NCBI GenBank assembly: GCA_025786725.1 | Contig: JAHLTZ010000057.1 | Coordinates: forward strand, 1-64,000 | Reading direction: 5' to 3' | Source of the DNA: Syncephalis fuscata | Lineage: Eukaryota > Zoopagomycota > Zoopagomycetes > Zoopagales > Piptocephalidaceae | DNA: 64,000 bases | Shown here: positions 35,972-48,095 of the stretch, in pieces | How positions within the stretch are numbered: position 1 is the first letter of the stretch | Layout: every line of letters begins with the position of its first letter | Notes under the pieces: generated by a model | Database searches by the model: none | Seen by the model: the letters and a program-made list of their open reading frames with translations, nothing else | Told to the model about the DNA's origin: nothing | Position numbers and translations under genes: made by a program

Positions 35972-37329
35972 TTGGTTGTTTCCGTATCCAAACATATCAT
36001 TTACTATTCTTATTGCTCTATTATTACTGGTACCATGTTATTATTAATAACTATTTTAGTTTAGCTTATTAGATGTTTTATTTATTTGTGCTAAAGCTGT
36101 TAGATTAATTGTTCTTTTCATAATGTCATCATAATTTAGTGGCAATTCAATGTAATTTAGTGTTAAATGACCAAACTTATAACATTTGCGCAATTGAACT
36201 AAATATTTGCTTTATTAAGCATGGTATTGGATGATGAGTAGCATTAAATATTAAATTATAATGTTTTGATTTGCCATAAAGCGTCACTGAACAGATTTTC
36301 AGTATCATACAGTGTGATCTGCAATTGCAATCAATAGCAAAAAAAACAAAATGCATGCCAATAATTAGCGGTATATATCCAATATAGCATAAAAACAAGG
36401 TAGAAATGCGCTTATCGTGCCAAAGAAGCTGTCAACAGCAATGATTAAAGTGATGAAAATGATTTGTAACAAAAGGTCAAATTAAAGAAGAGTAGTGCAG
36501 GGAGGTGATGTAGAGATTGTTGATGCTTAACTGATAGCCAATCAACTACTGAGATTATCTAAATGGCATATACGGAATGTAGTAGTGTATGTTATAGAAT
36601 GATATATAATAGTATGGAATGATATATGCATACTGGATAACAATCTATAATGATGAGTATTTGATGTTAATTTAAATGTGTAAATATTTATAAATACAGT
36701 CATTTAACTCCACATCACAGTTATTATTTAATAAACTCTTTAATAATGGCAAGTTTGCTTATTAAAAGAAAGACGTATACTTTGCTTCAATTAGTTGGAT
36801 ACAACGGGTATTTATATTAGTATTTAAAACACAGTATTCGAGATATAATTATGCCAAGAGTCCCCTAGTTACCGTTAAAGCATTTCCGCTTTTCAGCCTT
36901 TAAATGTATTCTTCACCAGCTCAATATACCTTTCTGGTATTGCGATGAGTGAACATTTTAAGCTTATTCACGACACTGAATTGTCTACACTTTTGATGTT
37001 CAGCAGTAACATCTCCAGACCGTGACCGCATCATATTGAGTCATTTGTCATTCACCGAAAAAACTTGTACAAAGTCCACCGTAACTGCTATGTTGTCCCA
37101 CCTTCTTGCATCCATTGAGACGGCATTAGCACCGCCACTTCTATGTTATCAGTTGGTGCTACATTATTGGTTAATAATAGCATGTTTTTCAAGATAATGA
37201 TTTTTTTACAAGTTCTATTATTAATGCTGTTTTCGGCTAAAATTATTGCCATATGTGAATGATGAAATACTCCTGAATCGCCGTCCTAAAAATTCCACGC
37301 TCTTTTTTCTATTTCATTAGTTTTACGAA
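35972..37329. other. Intergenic region with dispersed-repeat fragments
   Basis: About 1.36 kb between the two MFS genes. A head block of the dispersed repeat lies at about 36155-36290 (AACATTTGCGCAATTGAACT, then GATGATGAGTAGCATTAAA). A reversed body fragment lies at about 36570-36680 (GTTATAGAATGATATATAAT, CATACTGGATAACAATCTAT). They look like the remains of a palindromic pair like the one at 30690-31214. The remainder should include the promoter of copy 2. Confidence 0.5.
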
Positions 37330-39165
37330 ATGAGAAATATCGAGAATCAGCCAGAAGTTACGCCACTTCCACGTTTGCAACTCTTCATTATTTGCTGTGC
37401 AAGGTTTGGCGAACCAGTGGCACTAACTGTACTGTTTCCATTTGTGTATTTTGTAAGCTACAAGTGTAATAGCCAATAGTAAAATGTTGACTAATAGCGA
37501 CTATCATATATCCGTTTGCTACCCATCGTTGCTATTAGATGGTAAGTAATACAAGATTAACTAGATTAAGCTTATATTGTTGTAGGTAAAAGATTTCCAT
37601 TTATCAGACGATCCAAAAGAGACTGGCTATTATGTTGGGCTTTTAGCATCAGCCTTTAGCATTGCCCAATGTATCAGTGGTAAGTTGGCGTAGCTTTACT
37701 TATCATTAGCTTATTAGCGTTTATTAGGCATTCCCTGGGGCTGGCTATCTGATCGAATTGGTCGACGGCCGGTAGTGCTTGTTGGCCTGCTTACCACAAC
37801 GACTTGTACAATTGCCTTTGGATTTAGTAAATCGTATCACTGGGCATTAACTACCCGAGTGTTAGCAGGTCTTGGTAATGGCAATGTAGCCGTACTTAAA
37901 AGTATGGTAGCTGAAATATCAGACAAAACAAACCAAGGCAAGTATTACATTCATATTACAATGTATTATTGAAGCTAATGTAACGATATTCAGCCCGTGC
38001 CTTTAGCTTTATTCCTTTATCCTTTGTGATGGGCAGTATTTTTGGTCCGCTTATTGGTGGTATACTTGCAGATCCAGCACACCAGTATCCAGATACTATT
38101 GGTAAAATTCCTATATTACGTCAATATCCTTATTTATTACCCTGTATTGTTTGCGCAAGTATTGCTTTTGTTGGTTTTATAATGGCATTTTTATTTCTAG
38201 AAGAAACGCTTCATCTATCTAAAGAAGAACTGGTTGTAGCATCAAATAACAGTCACCAAGCTGTAAAACCCAACGAACAAAGTTCATTACTACGCACTGA
38301 ACAATCTGGACAAAGTATTAATTATTTATCTAATACAGTTGAAGATGGCTCATCGGAAGATTTACTACCAATACCAGCAATGCAATCCACTTTAATGCCA
38401 TTAAGAACAAATGATCACCAAAAAAACAAATTTATTATTCCAACTAATTGTTGGCCACCCATTCTATTTTACGCACTGCTCTCCTTCCAGTCTATCATTT
38501 GTGATGAGCTTACACCATTGTGGCTAGCCACGCCTATTATTGATGGTGGACTTGATTTTAACAGCTTCAAAATCGGTGCAGTACTATCGATTTGCGCGGT
38601 TGTTACCTTAACGACTCAGCTCCTTGGATTTGCTCCCTTACAATATCGACTTGGTTCATGGCGTCTATTCCGCTGGTCAATGCTACTTGCCGTCCCTGCG
38701 TTCCTGCTACTACCTTACACCAACTTACTGGTCCGTACTGACAACGATGACGAACACCAGCTATCCAGAATGCTCATGTGGCCGGCAGTACTGTTGGGTG
38801 TTGGTTGGCGATTGGGGCTTGGCGTTCTTTCGTTTACCAGCGTGAATCTCATTGTAATCGATGCCGCCCGACAGGCTCACACACTCGGAACGGTCAACGC
38901 GGTCGCACAATGTTCTAGCTATCTGATGCGTAGCATAGGGCCTATCATCTGTGGTACTCTCTGGAGTTGGTCTTTAACCAACGAACTGAACTGGCCTTTC
39001 GATACACGATTTGTGTGGCTGTTGCTGGGACTAGCATCGTTTCTCACGTATGTGGCCGCCGGTCGTTGGCTTGTGGCGGACACTGCTCCTTGCAATTTAA
39101 TTCGATGGGAAAATGATAATGCGCTGACGACAGCAAGTGAAGACACCGATGACGCAGACAATTAA
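37330..39165 (+). CDS. Major facilitator superfamily transporter, copy 2
   Basis: Tandem paralogue of the upstream MFS gene with the same exon plan, except that the last intron of copy 1 is absent: 37330-37452, 37539-37541 (ATG only), 37586-37679, 37728-37937 and 37994-39165, giving 533 residues. The intron at 37938 begins with GC (CAAG then GCAAGT), where copy 1 has GT. Shared landmarks are ICCARFGEPVALTVLFPFVY, motif A IPWGWLSDRIGRRPV, LGNGNVAVLKSMVAEISD, a polar central loop and HTLGTVNAVAQ. The N-tail is much shorter than in copy 1. Twelve membrane helices are expected; the substrate is unknown. Confidence 0.9.
37539..37541 (+). other. Three-nucleotide exon (ATG) in MFS copy 2
   Basis: ATG lies between TTGCTATTAG and GTAAGTAATA, and both flanking introns fit the consensus. 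Exons on either side (ending FVYF, starting VKDFHLSDD) join through this single Met, matching the family pattern. Skipping it would lose one residue without changing frame. Confidence 0.75.
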
Positions 39166-40012
39166 CACACGTATTCTGTGCTGCTGCTACACTATAGCAG
39201 TCAAGTAAATGCTACTAATGGCTGTATTGATATTCAACGTATTGAAGTAGAAAAGAGGCGATGCCAATGATCTCATCTAGTTCGCTGTTACACTTATTGA
39301 GTTATAGAAAAATAAAAGCTGGTTTCATATCGTTCGATTAGTCCAGTCTTTTCCTGTTGAAGGAAGCAGATAGAAAATGGATACATTAGCGGTATGTATA
39401 CGTTCAGTCTACCTATCAATCAAGTCGCTCCGCTCAAATAACCGATTGTAAAAGTATGCTTGTCCCAATATGGTAAATGACACATGGATATCCAATAAAC
39501 TACATCATAGAAATATCATTTCTGTAACAGTAGTCATTCATATGCCTGCACTGAATGTACGCAGTGCATACATTGTTTTATTTTTTGTAAACACAGGCAG
39601 AAAACAGGCTACTTCTGTATCTGCGTTACTGTGCTGGTCATGCTCGACAAACAAGGCTTGGTCTAAATAAATACACGATTCTCGAGAGTTCCCACGGCCA
39701 TCGATGTACTACTCCGTTGTGTTCCGTTCCTCTTTATTTCGTTTCTATTTTAACACTATCCTCTTGCCATCATTGACCAACCCATTACTACTGCAACTAC
39801 TGCAACTGCAACTACTACGGCTACTTGTTTTCCCTTATTATCATTGTTTTCTGCTATTGACCACCCTTTAACTTTGCTTTAACCATAGCCTGATCATCGC
39901 ATTTGCTGCTTTTTCCAACTCGATTTACTGCATTACAAATATTATATATACATTCTCAGCTTTCGTCTTTATTTCTACTGTGCGTGTGATTCGTGTTTCT
40001 ATTATTGCTACC
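39166..40012. other. Intergenic region and probable promoter of cysteine dioxygenase
   Basis: About 850 bp. The last 300 bp before the next start codon are rich in C and T (for example TCCTCTTTATTTCG and repeats of CTACTGCAA), typical of fungal promoter or leader sequence. No coding signal. Confidence 0.4.
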
Positions 40013-40791
40013 ATGTCAAAATCATCGACTGCTGTTCCAGTTCCAAAAGATCTTGACGATCTGGTCCGTCTCCTCCGCCTGGAGCTGGGAGAACATGGCC
40101 TTGATTCAAAGGATATTGATGTAGCACGTATCCAACAGTTGATGGCCAATTATGCTTCTTGTGACGACGATTGGAAGAAGTATGCCATGTTTGACCCGTA
40201 CCGCTACACGCGCAATTTGGTCGACGACGGCAACGGCAAGTTCAATCTACTTATTCTTGCTTGGGGCGAGCAGCATCAGAGTGCCATTCATGACCATAGC
40301 GACTCGCATTGTATAATGAAGATCTTGGACGGCGAGCTGCAGGAGGAGCAGTTTGAGTGGCCAGAGACAGGCTGCGACGAACCGAACTGCCCAACTATGA
40401 TGACGCCGGACGCAGAGGATGATCAAGGAGCCATGTCGCTAATAAAGTGTTCAAATTACAAACGCGATCAAGTCACCTACATTCATGGTAAGTGGACAGT
40501 TAATTTATTAATATTAAGGAAATGTTGTTGTAGTAATAGGCTGCCATGCATTGGCTATAATATTCATTCATATACTAATTTGTGTGTACGTATTGTTAAT
40601 TAGATCAAATTGGTCTGCATCGTGTAGGCAATGTAGCATCGGGTAAAGGTGCGGTATCACTCCACCTTTACACACCACCCTTCGATATGTGTCGTACATT
40701 CTGCGAAGGAACTGGCAAGGCACGTGCTAGTGGCTGCACCACTTTCTACTCTGTCCATGGCAAGCGAGTACATCATAACCAGAAGGTGTAA
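40013..40791 (+). CDS. CDO1: Cysteine dioxygenase
   Basis: Iron enzyme that oxidises L-cysteine to cysteinesulfinate in the cytosol, the entry step of cysteine breakdown. Exons 40013-40487 and 40604-40791 give 220 residues. The three iron-binding histidines are visible: two in IHDHSDSHCIMKILDG and one in IGLHRVGN. The Cys of the Cys-Tyr cofactor is in the same DSHC motif. The second-shell His and the cofactor Tyr are in LHLYTPPFD. All key residues are therefore present. The start is MSKSSTAVP at 40013; the frame continues upstream only to a GTG. Confidence 0.95.
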
Positions 40792-43700
40792 GCATCACGT
40801 AGTGCTTTTGCTTTCTTGTTTATGTTCTTCTAAGCCATCATCGGCAGGATTAGAGCTTGCTGGTGATGTGCAACGTATTTTGCAATTGCGTAATACATCC
40901 ATTATTTTTCATTTTTTCATTATTCGGTTATATGACTATTTTTATCAACAACAAAGCTTATTGTATGATATATTTCGAGTCATTTAGTTGCTTTAAAAGT
41001 GCAATCTTGGCAAATTAATCATGTGTTCAATAATAGTAATAATACTGCCATGTTGGCGCGTGTATTTCTGTTCAGCTACATGGTCTAGCTACAGATGGGC
41101 GATCCATCATAGTTTACCTGTTTAATTATAATAGCCGATGCATCTTTATGCATTTTGGCTTTGTACTGCGAGAGAGAATCGGAACAACCTATGATATTTA
41201 TTAGAATTAAAGCGTTGAAAGACATACAATCTATATTTATTTGATATTATTTTTACTTCATTGTGTATAGTTTGCCAAATCAATTTAAGGCTTATTAATT
41301 AACGCTTCATTGTTGCTGTCAAAGCTACGCCAAGAATACCCGCTGCATGGTGCGTACAAAGTGATTTAAAAAGCCGAGATATTCTTTGTAGTAGCCTCGC
41401 CTATCTCCTTTGCATTGTAGTGATGCTGAACTGCTGATACGCGTCACGTCAGATCATTATATTGTTACCTGCCCCTGCCATGACATACTGCCAATGAACA
41501 GTAGTGCCATCGCCTATCATTCTACTACACGTAGCCCCTTCTGTTGTCCTTGCCTTGAACGGCATCGACACGCACAGTCAGTGAATAAAAATATGCCTGA
41601 ATGGGTCACCATACTTTTAACTGGTCTATATCTGTTCTTTGGTCTACCCCTTTAAAAGCGCCTTTGCATCGCTGGACAGCTACCACCAGTGTCTTGCCTT
41701 CCTGAGCAATTAACGACTTGAGCCCGCACATTTCTCCATCCGTCTATTGCTTATCTTTTTTAGCCCATCTATCTGGTATATTTTAGCACGTCCAGTTGCC
41801 TAAATTGATTCCACGTGTTGCCTATACATTATATTGATTACATGACTGTTTAGCGTCGAATATCCACAGAATTGGATACTCAGACAATCACCCACTGGTA
41901 GGTAACATTTTCTGCACTTAATAATAGCAATTGTCTATGCTACTCGTCCAACGTTCGTATTACTGGCATTAAATACGTCGTGGAATCATTCAAGCTGTTG
42001 TAGATGACTGCGATAATGATTGTGTATTTTCCACCTATCTTTTTTACTTATACATTTTTGTACATTCTGTGTTACAAAGCCGAGATAGTCTTTCCAATAC
42101 TATTGGTGCTAATCCGCCTTGAATATGCATTTGCCTGCACATATAAACTATTTCTCGTTTCAATCGTATTTACTACATGAAACGTGTTCTATATGAGCCA
42201 GTCGCGATTTAATACTATTTTAATTAGCTTGCTATTTTTATGGCGGGCGGAGTAACATTTGCACTATCTTGCGTATTAAAACTCCGGAAAGCGCAAAACC
42301 ATTAATTTATTGAACACTTTTCGCGTCGACTTTCTATGTTAACATGCATGTGGCATGTGTGCTTTTCATGGCTTCTACTGCACATTGCGCCATGTTATGT
42401 GAATGTCGCACTGGCCGATAGATGCAACGGGGATAATAACAGGCTTATTCAGGTATTTTGAACTTCATACGTTCAGCCGTCGCATATGTGTTTACTTTTA
42501 TGGTATGGTGTTGTGCGTATTTGTGTAGCCAATATGTCACTGCTATTGTTCTGGCTATTGCCATTATTATCGTGCCATCATCGCCACACAGTTGACAGGC
42601 AGATTGTTAAGGGGACAAGGCTTTGTCTGAATCATCCATCTCATTGTCGATGTTATTATAGGTTCCTTAATCATGCAGAGCGGTCATTCAGCGTTCCTTT
42701 TCCAACTGCTATAAACCCCATGTATAATTGCACGTGCATTAGTTGATCTCCGCCTTGAACTTTATAACAGACAAGAAAATCTCTTCTCTTCTCTATTCTC
42801 CAGACTATTTACGCTCGCAGTTTTGATATTTGTGCACATCCAACATCATTATACCTTGCTACGATACACGTGTTTCTTCAACGTAGACCTACCGTGTCAC
42901 CAGTTGATATCGATTTCCAATCCATGCCACAGCCATAGACCATACAGCACGGTAAGTACACGCCACTCTTTGTCGGCTTTCGAGCGATAGAGTATATTGC
43001 CATGGTCGATATTATGCAAATCGCAACATCACATGGCCTATAACTACCTGATTTTACACTCATAATAATTCATTGGAGTCGATTAAATATTTACTCTCAC
43101 GCATGCCGTTATCGAAACATGTGATGTTTTGCAATGGCACTAGAAATACTACGTGGTGCGCAGTGCTATTTTTTATTACGTAGTATGGATGACAGACTCT
43201 CACGCAACAGTTGCACTTATGTTCGCATGTATCTGCTCGCTTATCTTGTTCTATTAGCGACCATATGAAATGTGCAGCGCTCCTCTCTACTGTCTGGTTG
43301 TACAATGTGGAGTGGAGTTCGGCAATTGAAAGCAGCAGTAGTGATGATGATACTACTACTACTACTGTATCATTACGTAGCATGTGTTGTTGTCACCTTT
43401 GCATACCTGTATTTTGCATACCTATTGAATAGTGAGACAAATAGATGGACAGACAGACAGACAGACATATGGATAGACACACGAATCTGCAAGTATACAC
43501 ATGCATATCTAGTCGCTCGTCGTTACATCATAATTCATTAGATGTTATTATTGACATTGGCTAAGCATTGCGATAGCGAACATCAGCGTAATTTGATATA
43601 ACGTGAGATGCTATTTTACTATATGAAGCTGCCGTTTCAACACATGTAATTTTACTACTTTACTTTATTCCTAATATTCATTCACACAACTATCAGTAGC

Positions 43701-43971
43701 GAACTTTTTAGACACTTCTTTGTAAGACAGTGCTCTATCAAATCGTTTATCTTGTTTTTTTTTGCGTTTGTAAAGGCTTTTTTTGCCAAGGTTCAAGGAC
43801 TCGATCATCCTATTAATTAGGCCTTGATACTTTACAATCATATTATAATAATCGATTGGCCATTTAACACGCATTAATACCATTAGCTTACACACTATTT
43901 TCATAGGTTTATTGATACACAGTTTAATTATTTCTATTAAACCATCGATCAGTGATTTGTTTTTGTATACA
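40792..43971. other. Long gene-free stretch
   Basis: About 3.2 kb without a recognisable gene on either strand. Base composition is less AT-rich than other spacers here, and many weak ORFs of 60-107 codons occur, none with family resemblance or paired splice sites that extend them. A GACA microsatellite lies at 43448-43467 and a TAC-rich run near 43350. It may hold a long regulatory region for the Ser-rich protein gene, a non-coding transcript or a fast-evolving gene. Confidence 0.45.
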
Positions 43972-45534
43972 ATGCCATGCGGTAAACTCTTTTCCCAGAA
44001 AGATACAATGACTACAGCAATTACAGAAGTGTCTGCCAAGTCTAGCATGCTATCAATGTCTACAGCGGTCACATCCGCCAATGCATCACAATTTTCTCTG
44101 CCGCGCACTACAAGATCGTCAATGGCGCATACATTTATCGGCATGCATGAGCGATCACAACCATTGTCAGAACCTACACCGACCCGCCAGCGAAGTGGCA
44201 AGAAATCACGCGTAGGTGCTACTCTTCGTTCGGCCGCAGGCTTGTTTAAAAAGTTTTGTGCACCTATTATTTCAATTTCAACATCAAAATCATCCAAAAA
44301 CAAAAGCACATCACCTCAGTTAAAACGGAATGTCCGAAATAGCCAGCACTTTGTCTACAAGCCAAATCATCGCCACCAAAGACGCTCATCGGTATTCATA
44401 AACGATACTACTGCATCTGCGCCTGTTATGCTCCCATCTAACGATGACACAACAGATACAGCAGCAGAGGTCTCGTGCTTTTGCGCGTTACACGGCGCAG
44501 TTTCCACGGCATTTGAACATCATCCTTGCTGTCCGCTGATCAATGACTCACCACTAGCCAGTTTAGCCGCTAACTGGCCAGTACATACATCCGCTTTAGA
44601 ATTACCTGAAGCAATCCATCTTAGCACTCGTCGAAGCATTTCTGCCACTGGTTTGGCTGAACGTTTACGTTCATGGAAGCCGCGTGGCCATCGCTCTCAT
44701 GTACGATCTCAGTCCCAGCCGTTTTCGCAGTCCCGATGGAGAAATGCCCAGTTTTTAACGGCATGCTACAACGATCCAACGGGCCCAAAGGTCTGGACTG
44801 ACGATGTTGCGACCGTTGAGCCCACGCCTCGACGCGGTGGATCGTTAGACTTGCCCAGAACAGCCGAATTGTTCTACACTTTGCCACCCAAGGCGCAACG
44901 CCAGCTATTTTCGCCCGAAGAACGTCTAGTACTTACAGGACGACCAGACAACGCTCCACTCCGCAGGCGTACAAGTCAGCATTGTCTTGCTGAGCTATAT
45001 CAGCTATCAAATCAGCACTCATCCAACACTGCTTTGCACTATTCGTGCAGTGACTCATCAGCTTTAGAGCTTGAACTCAACGATGACGCCGAGTCCACTC
45101 GATCATTTTCAGCCGATTCGTACTTTTGTTCATCATCTATTGCAATTTCAAGGCATTCATCTGAAGAAATCTACTCCATAAGTAACTCGACTGACGAAGA
45201 TGCATTTTATTATACAGGCCATTATAGTCGAGAAGATGCAGTACCTGTAAATATTGCACCATTACATCAAAGAAATATTTCAACATCAGCATCATTCAAT
45301 CCAAGCAATACCCGTAGCGTGGCGTTATCCTCTAGCCAGGAACAAACAAGCAGTCTGTCGGACCGACACTATCACTATAATGATAGTCGAGTGCGTCGTA
45401 TGCTACGACGGTTTCGATCGCGCCAGCGATTTGACGAAATGCTTTGGTTTGGCTTTGCTGGCGAAGAGGAAGGAGAAGGACGTACGCTAACGGTACGCGT
45501 AACTCTTACGCCCGATATGCTTCAGGCTGAGTAG
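43972..45534 (+). CDS. Ser-rich fungal protein of unknown function
   Basis: Single exon of about 520 residues from the ATG at 43972, or about 508 from the ATG at 44008; the frame opens earlier only with TTG. The protein is rich in Ser, Thr and Arg and mostly disordered in appearance. Two islands look conserved: FYTLPPKAQRQLFSPEERLV around two thirds along, and a C-terminal RRFRSRQRFDEMLWFGF, then RTLTVRVTLTPDML. From memory, the second resembles a short C-terminal motif in uncharacterised ascomycete proteins (ASPQKFDEALEFGFP...LTLRMTLT); that is recollection, not a search. No membrane helix or signal peptide. Confidence 0.7.
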   Translation: MPCGKLFSQKDTMTTAITEVSAKSSMLSMSTAVTSANASQFSLPRTTRSSMAHTFIGMHERSQPLSEPTPTRQRSGKKSRVGATLRSAAGLFKKFCAPIISISTSKSSKNKSTSPQLKRNVRNSQHFVYKPNHRHQRRSSVFINDTTASAPVMLPSNDDTTDTAAEVSCFCALHGAVSTAFEHHPCCPLINDSPLASLAANWPVHTSALELPEAIHLSTRRSISATGLAERLRSWKPRGHRSHVRSQSQPFSQSRWRNAQFLTACYNDPTGPKVWTDDVATVEPTPRRGGSLDLPRTAELFYTLPPKAQRQLFSPEERLVLTGRPDNAPLRRRTSQHCLAELYQLSNQHSSNTALHYSCSDSSALELELNDDAESTRSFSADSYFCSSSIAISRHSSEEIYSISNSTDEDAFYYTGHYSREDAVPVNIAPLHQRNISTSASFNPSNTRSVALSSSQEQTSSLSDRHYHYNDSRVRRMLRRFRSRQRFDEMLWFGFAGEEEGEGRTLTVRVTLTPDMLQAE

Positions 45535-45907
45535 TCGCTTAACAACATTTCGCTTTTTTTACTATTAATATTATCCAAATACCGCCTACAATCTCCCTTT
45601 CCGCGATACGTACTGTAGAGTTTTTTCTGTATTTTTTGTTATGATTTCCGTTAACGTTCAATTCGATTTATTAAATAAATTTGCAAATATTACACGTAGT
45701 TTATTGATGCTTTTATTTTTTCTATAAATAGAATTGATCAAGCGTAGTAACAAATGGCACATTTAGTATTTTACAAGTCGCTACAGTCTTACTAATGCTT
45801 TTTTTACCTTTATTAAATAAGAGATAAAAATAAGCTGCTTTATTTATTTGACATCATTACAATTTTAGTCATATATGTCTATTAAATAAAGCATATTTTA
45901 GTTTTTA

Positions 45908-46567
45908 TCATTTATCATTATTTTGTTGATTCAATGCTTGAGCCTCTGCATCTTTTTTGATACGTTGGCGCGCATCATCAAGTATTTGTCGAAGTTGCGC
46001 CACATCTTCGGCGGGTATTTCAACCAGTGGTTCTTCAGTTGCTGTACCATCTTCTATGTTGTTTTCTTGCTTTTCTGCCAAATCACTGGACTGTAGCCAT
46101 GTTACTGACTCGCCTTTTTCTTTCATTAAATCTTCTACAGTAACTCCTTTGTCGCGGAACCAGTCGAGATGGTCGGCGATAAGATGCTTTGATTTGCACC
46201 CATCGCACTGAATAATTACAACGCCAGAATAATAAGCCTTTTTTGATAAATGGCAGGCTTGACGGTGTCCACATCGATTACATGTAAACGCAAGAAGTAG
46301 ACGGCCCTCTAATGACTTTCCAGAGTCTGTTTCAGCAATGTTTAATTCGCTATTTGCTGGTACTTTGTTCGTCAATACTGCATGTTGGCTAAAAAAGCGT
46401 ATTGGTATTTGAATGTGGTTTTTTAAGCATTGGTTACAAAGTGGTTTCATTACGGCCAAGTGCTGTAGATGACGTATAGGCATTTGCTTGCCTAGTGCAG
46501 GCAGCGTTCGTCTAATACTGCCCGAAAGTGCAGCCGCGCGAATGACATTGTGTAGTTTAAGCAACAT
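45908..46567 (-). CDS. ZIM17: DNL-type zinc-ribbon protein, mitochondrial Hsp70 escort
   Basis: Keeps mitochondrial Hsp70 soluble and active, aiding protein import and Fe-S assembly in the matrix; also named HEP1, TIM15 or DNLZ. Single exon, 219 residues. The zinc ribbon has CNRCGHRQACHLSKKAYYSG, then VIIQCDGCKSKHLIADHLDW, so the two CxxC pairs and the KAY and D-x-L-x-WF features are intact. The domain lies at residues ~95-160. A basic N-terminus (MLLKLHNVIRAAALSGSIRR) suits mitochondrial targeting. A Glu/Gln-rich C-tail of about 60 residues extends past the domain. Confidence 0.93.
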   Translation of the reverse strand: MLLKLHNVIRAAALSGSIRRTLPALGKQMPIRHLQHLAVMKPLCNQCLKNHIQIPIRFFSQHAVLTNKVPANSELNIAETDSGKSLEGRLLLAFTCNRCGHRQACHLSKKAYYSGVVIIQCDGCKSKHLIADHLDWFRDKGVTVEDLMKEKGESVTWLQSSDLAEKQENNIEDGTATEEPLVEIPAEDVAQLRQILDDARQRIKKDAEAQALNQQNNDK

Positions 46568-46891
46568 ATTGGAACAATAACAAGCTACTGGTCAAATATT
46601 AAATTGTTTCTAGCTTAGTGATGCTTTGAAATGGTGCAAAATATTTTATTTGCAATTAGCTGAGTCTTTTCATACCGAAAATTATAGCTTTATAGTTTAT
46701 TAAAATACATAATAATAGCTTTATGATCTAATATGATCATCGTCAGATATTTGGTTTAATTCATATTGCACGCTTGACTCGTTACTCTTTATCTTGTCCT
46801 CATATTGATATCAATGCAACTATCAGTGTAGCATCTAGAAAGAAACGGTATAATATTTAGTATTTAAACTTTATTTGTTTAAATTATTCCA

Positions 46892-48095
46892 TTACAGTGA
46901 TGAATAGAAAACGGGTTGTTTAGTTTTGTTAGACGTTTTTTGAAAATGTTCAAGTAGCATCTTATTGTACAGCTCTGGCTCTTGAATGTTAATAAAATGT
47001 CCACAACCTTTAAATGTCTTCAATGGCACACGCAATATTCTGGCCATATGTTCAGAATTTGCCGGAATGATCAGGCCATCCCTATCGCCTGTGCAGATTA
47101 AGACAGCAACATGAGTATTGCGAATGGTAATCAACTCTTCTTTAGATACGAAATGATTTGCTGCTGCTTTGGTTTGATGGACTATTCTGCTTTTATCGAG
47201 TTCTTGAGTACGTAGCAGATACTGTAATTACGTATTAGTTACGATAATATTGCTGACGGTATTTCTCACCTTATGCACCCATTCTGAATTTAGAATGTTT
47301 GGGTCCTGTTTGGACGGTGCATTTAACCATTCCTAACAAATATTAATTAGTAATCATTAAAATATAAACTAGTTTTAACTCAACTTACTTCAGGAAATAA
47401 CAATTTCGTAATTCCTGGCGCTTTCTTAGCGCAAAAAATATTACGTGAAAATACATTCTATTTGTAATCATTTACTATTAGTACATGTTCAACTAAAATA
47501 CACCAACTTACATATTCAGCATGCGAGTTTATCGCCGTGCTTGTAAAGCAGACTGAGACAAAATACTGAGGATAATGAATCACTAACAATTGGGCAATCA
47601 TGCCACCCATACTCATACCAACAAGATGGACATTTGATTTCCATCCCAAATGGTTCAAAAGCTCAATAACGTCTAGCCCCATATCCATAATGCTAAAAGC
47701 AATCCTTATCAGTTGATAGTAAACACTAATCAACAAGGTACTAACCTGCATTCTCCGTCTACTCGATCTATTATACCCATAATAATTAGCACTCTAGTCA
47801 TCGATTACTTATTTTGTTCATTTACCTGATTGTCCTATACCACGGCTGTCAAATACACATACTTGATATCCTCTTTTAGCAAAGAAATCGGCCTGGTTTA
47901 AACAGTTTTCAATTTTATTGCCACGACCTAGACATTGTTAGTACAGCTAAGGCGCTATTTTGTATTATAAATACCCTGGATAAATATAACATGCTGCGAG
48001 CCAGTACCGTGTAGTTGATATACAATGTTAAATGGCTTTGTGCCACGGGTTGTAGAGACCTGGCAAACGCCTTGGATTAACCTAGTAGTGGACAT
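46892..48095 (-). CDS. Alpha/beta-hydrolase fold protein
   Basis: Seven exons: 48095-47975, 47927-47826, 47767-47746 (22 nt), 47692-47512, 47457-47389, 47332-47270 and 47221-46892, giving 295 residues. The fold markers are in order: FIQGRGNKIENCLNQADFF after strand 3, CVFDSRGIGQS, the nucleophile elbow VGMSMGGM with the catalytic Ser, the acid LICTGDRDGLI and the His KGCGHFINIQEPE. All three catalytic residues are present. The usual HG dipeptide of the oxyanion loop is replaced by QGRG. Substrate is unknown; esterases, peroxidase-like and epoxide-hydrolase-like members share this layout. No signal peptide. Confidence 0.88.

Noticed and set aside
43671-44309. 212-codon minus-strand ORF overlapping the Ser-rich protein gene
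   Set aside because: Its second half is the antisense of the Ser-rich coding region, and the first half has no family resemblance. The plus-strand frame is much longer and has conserved islands.
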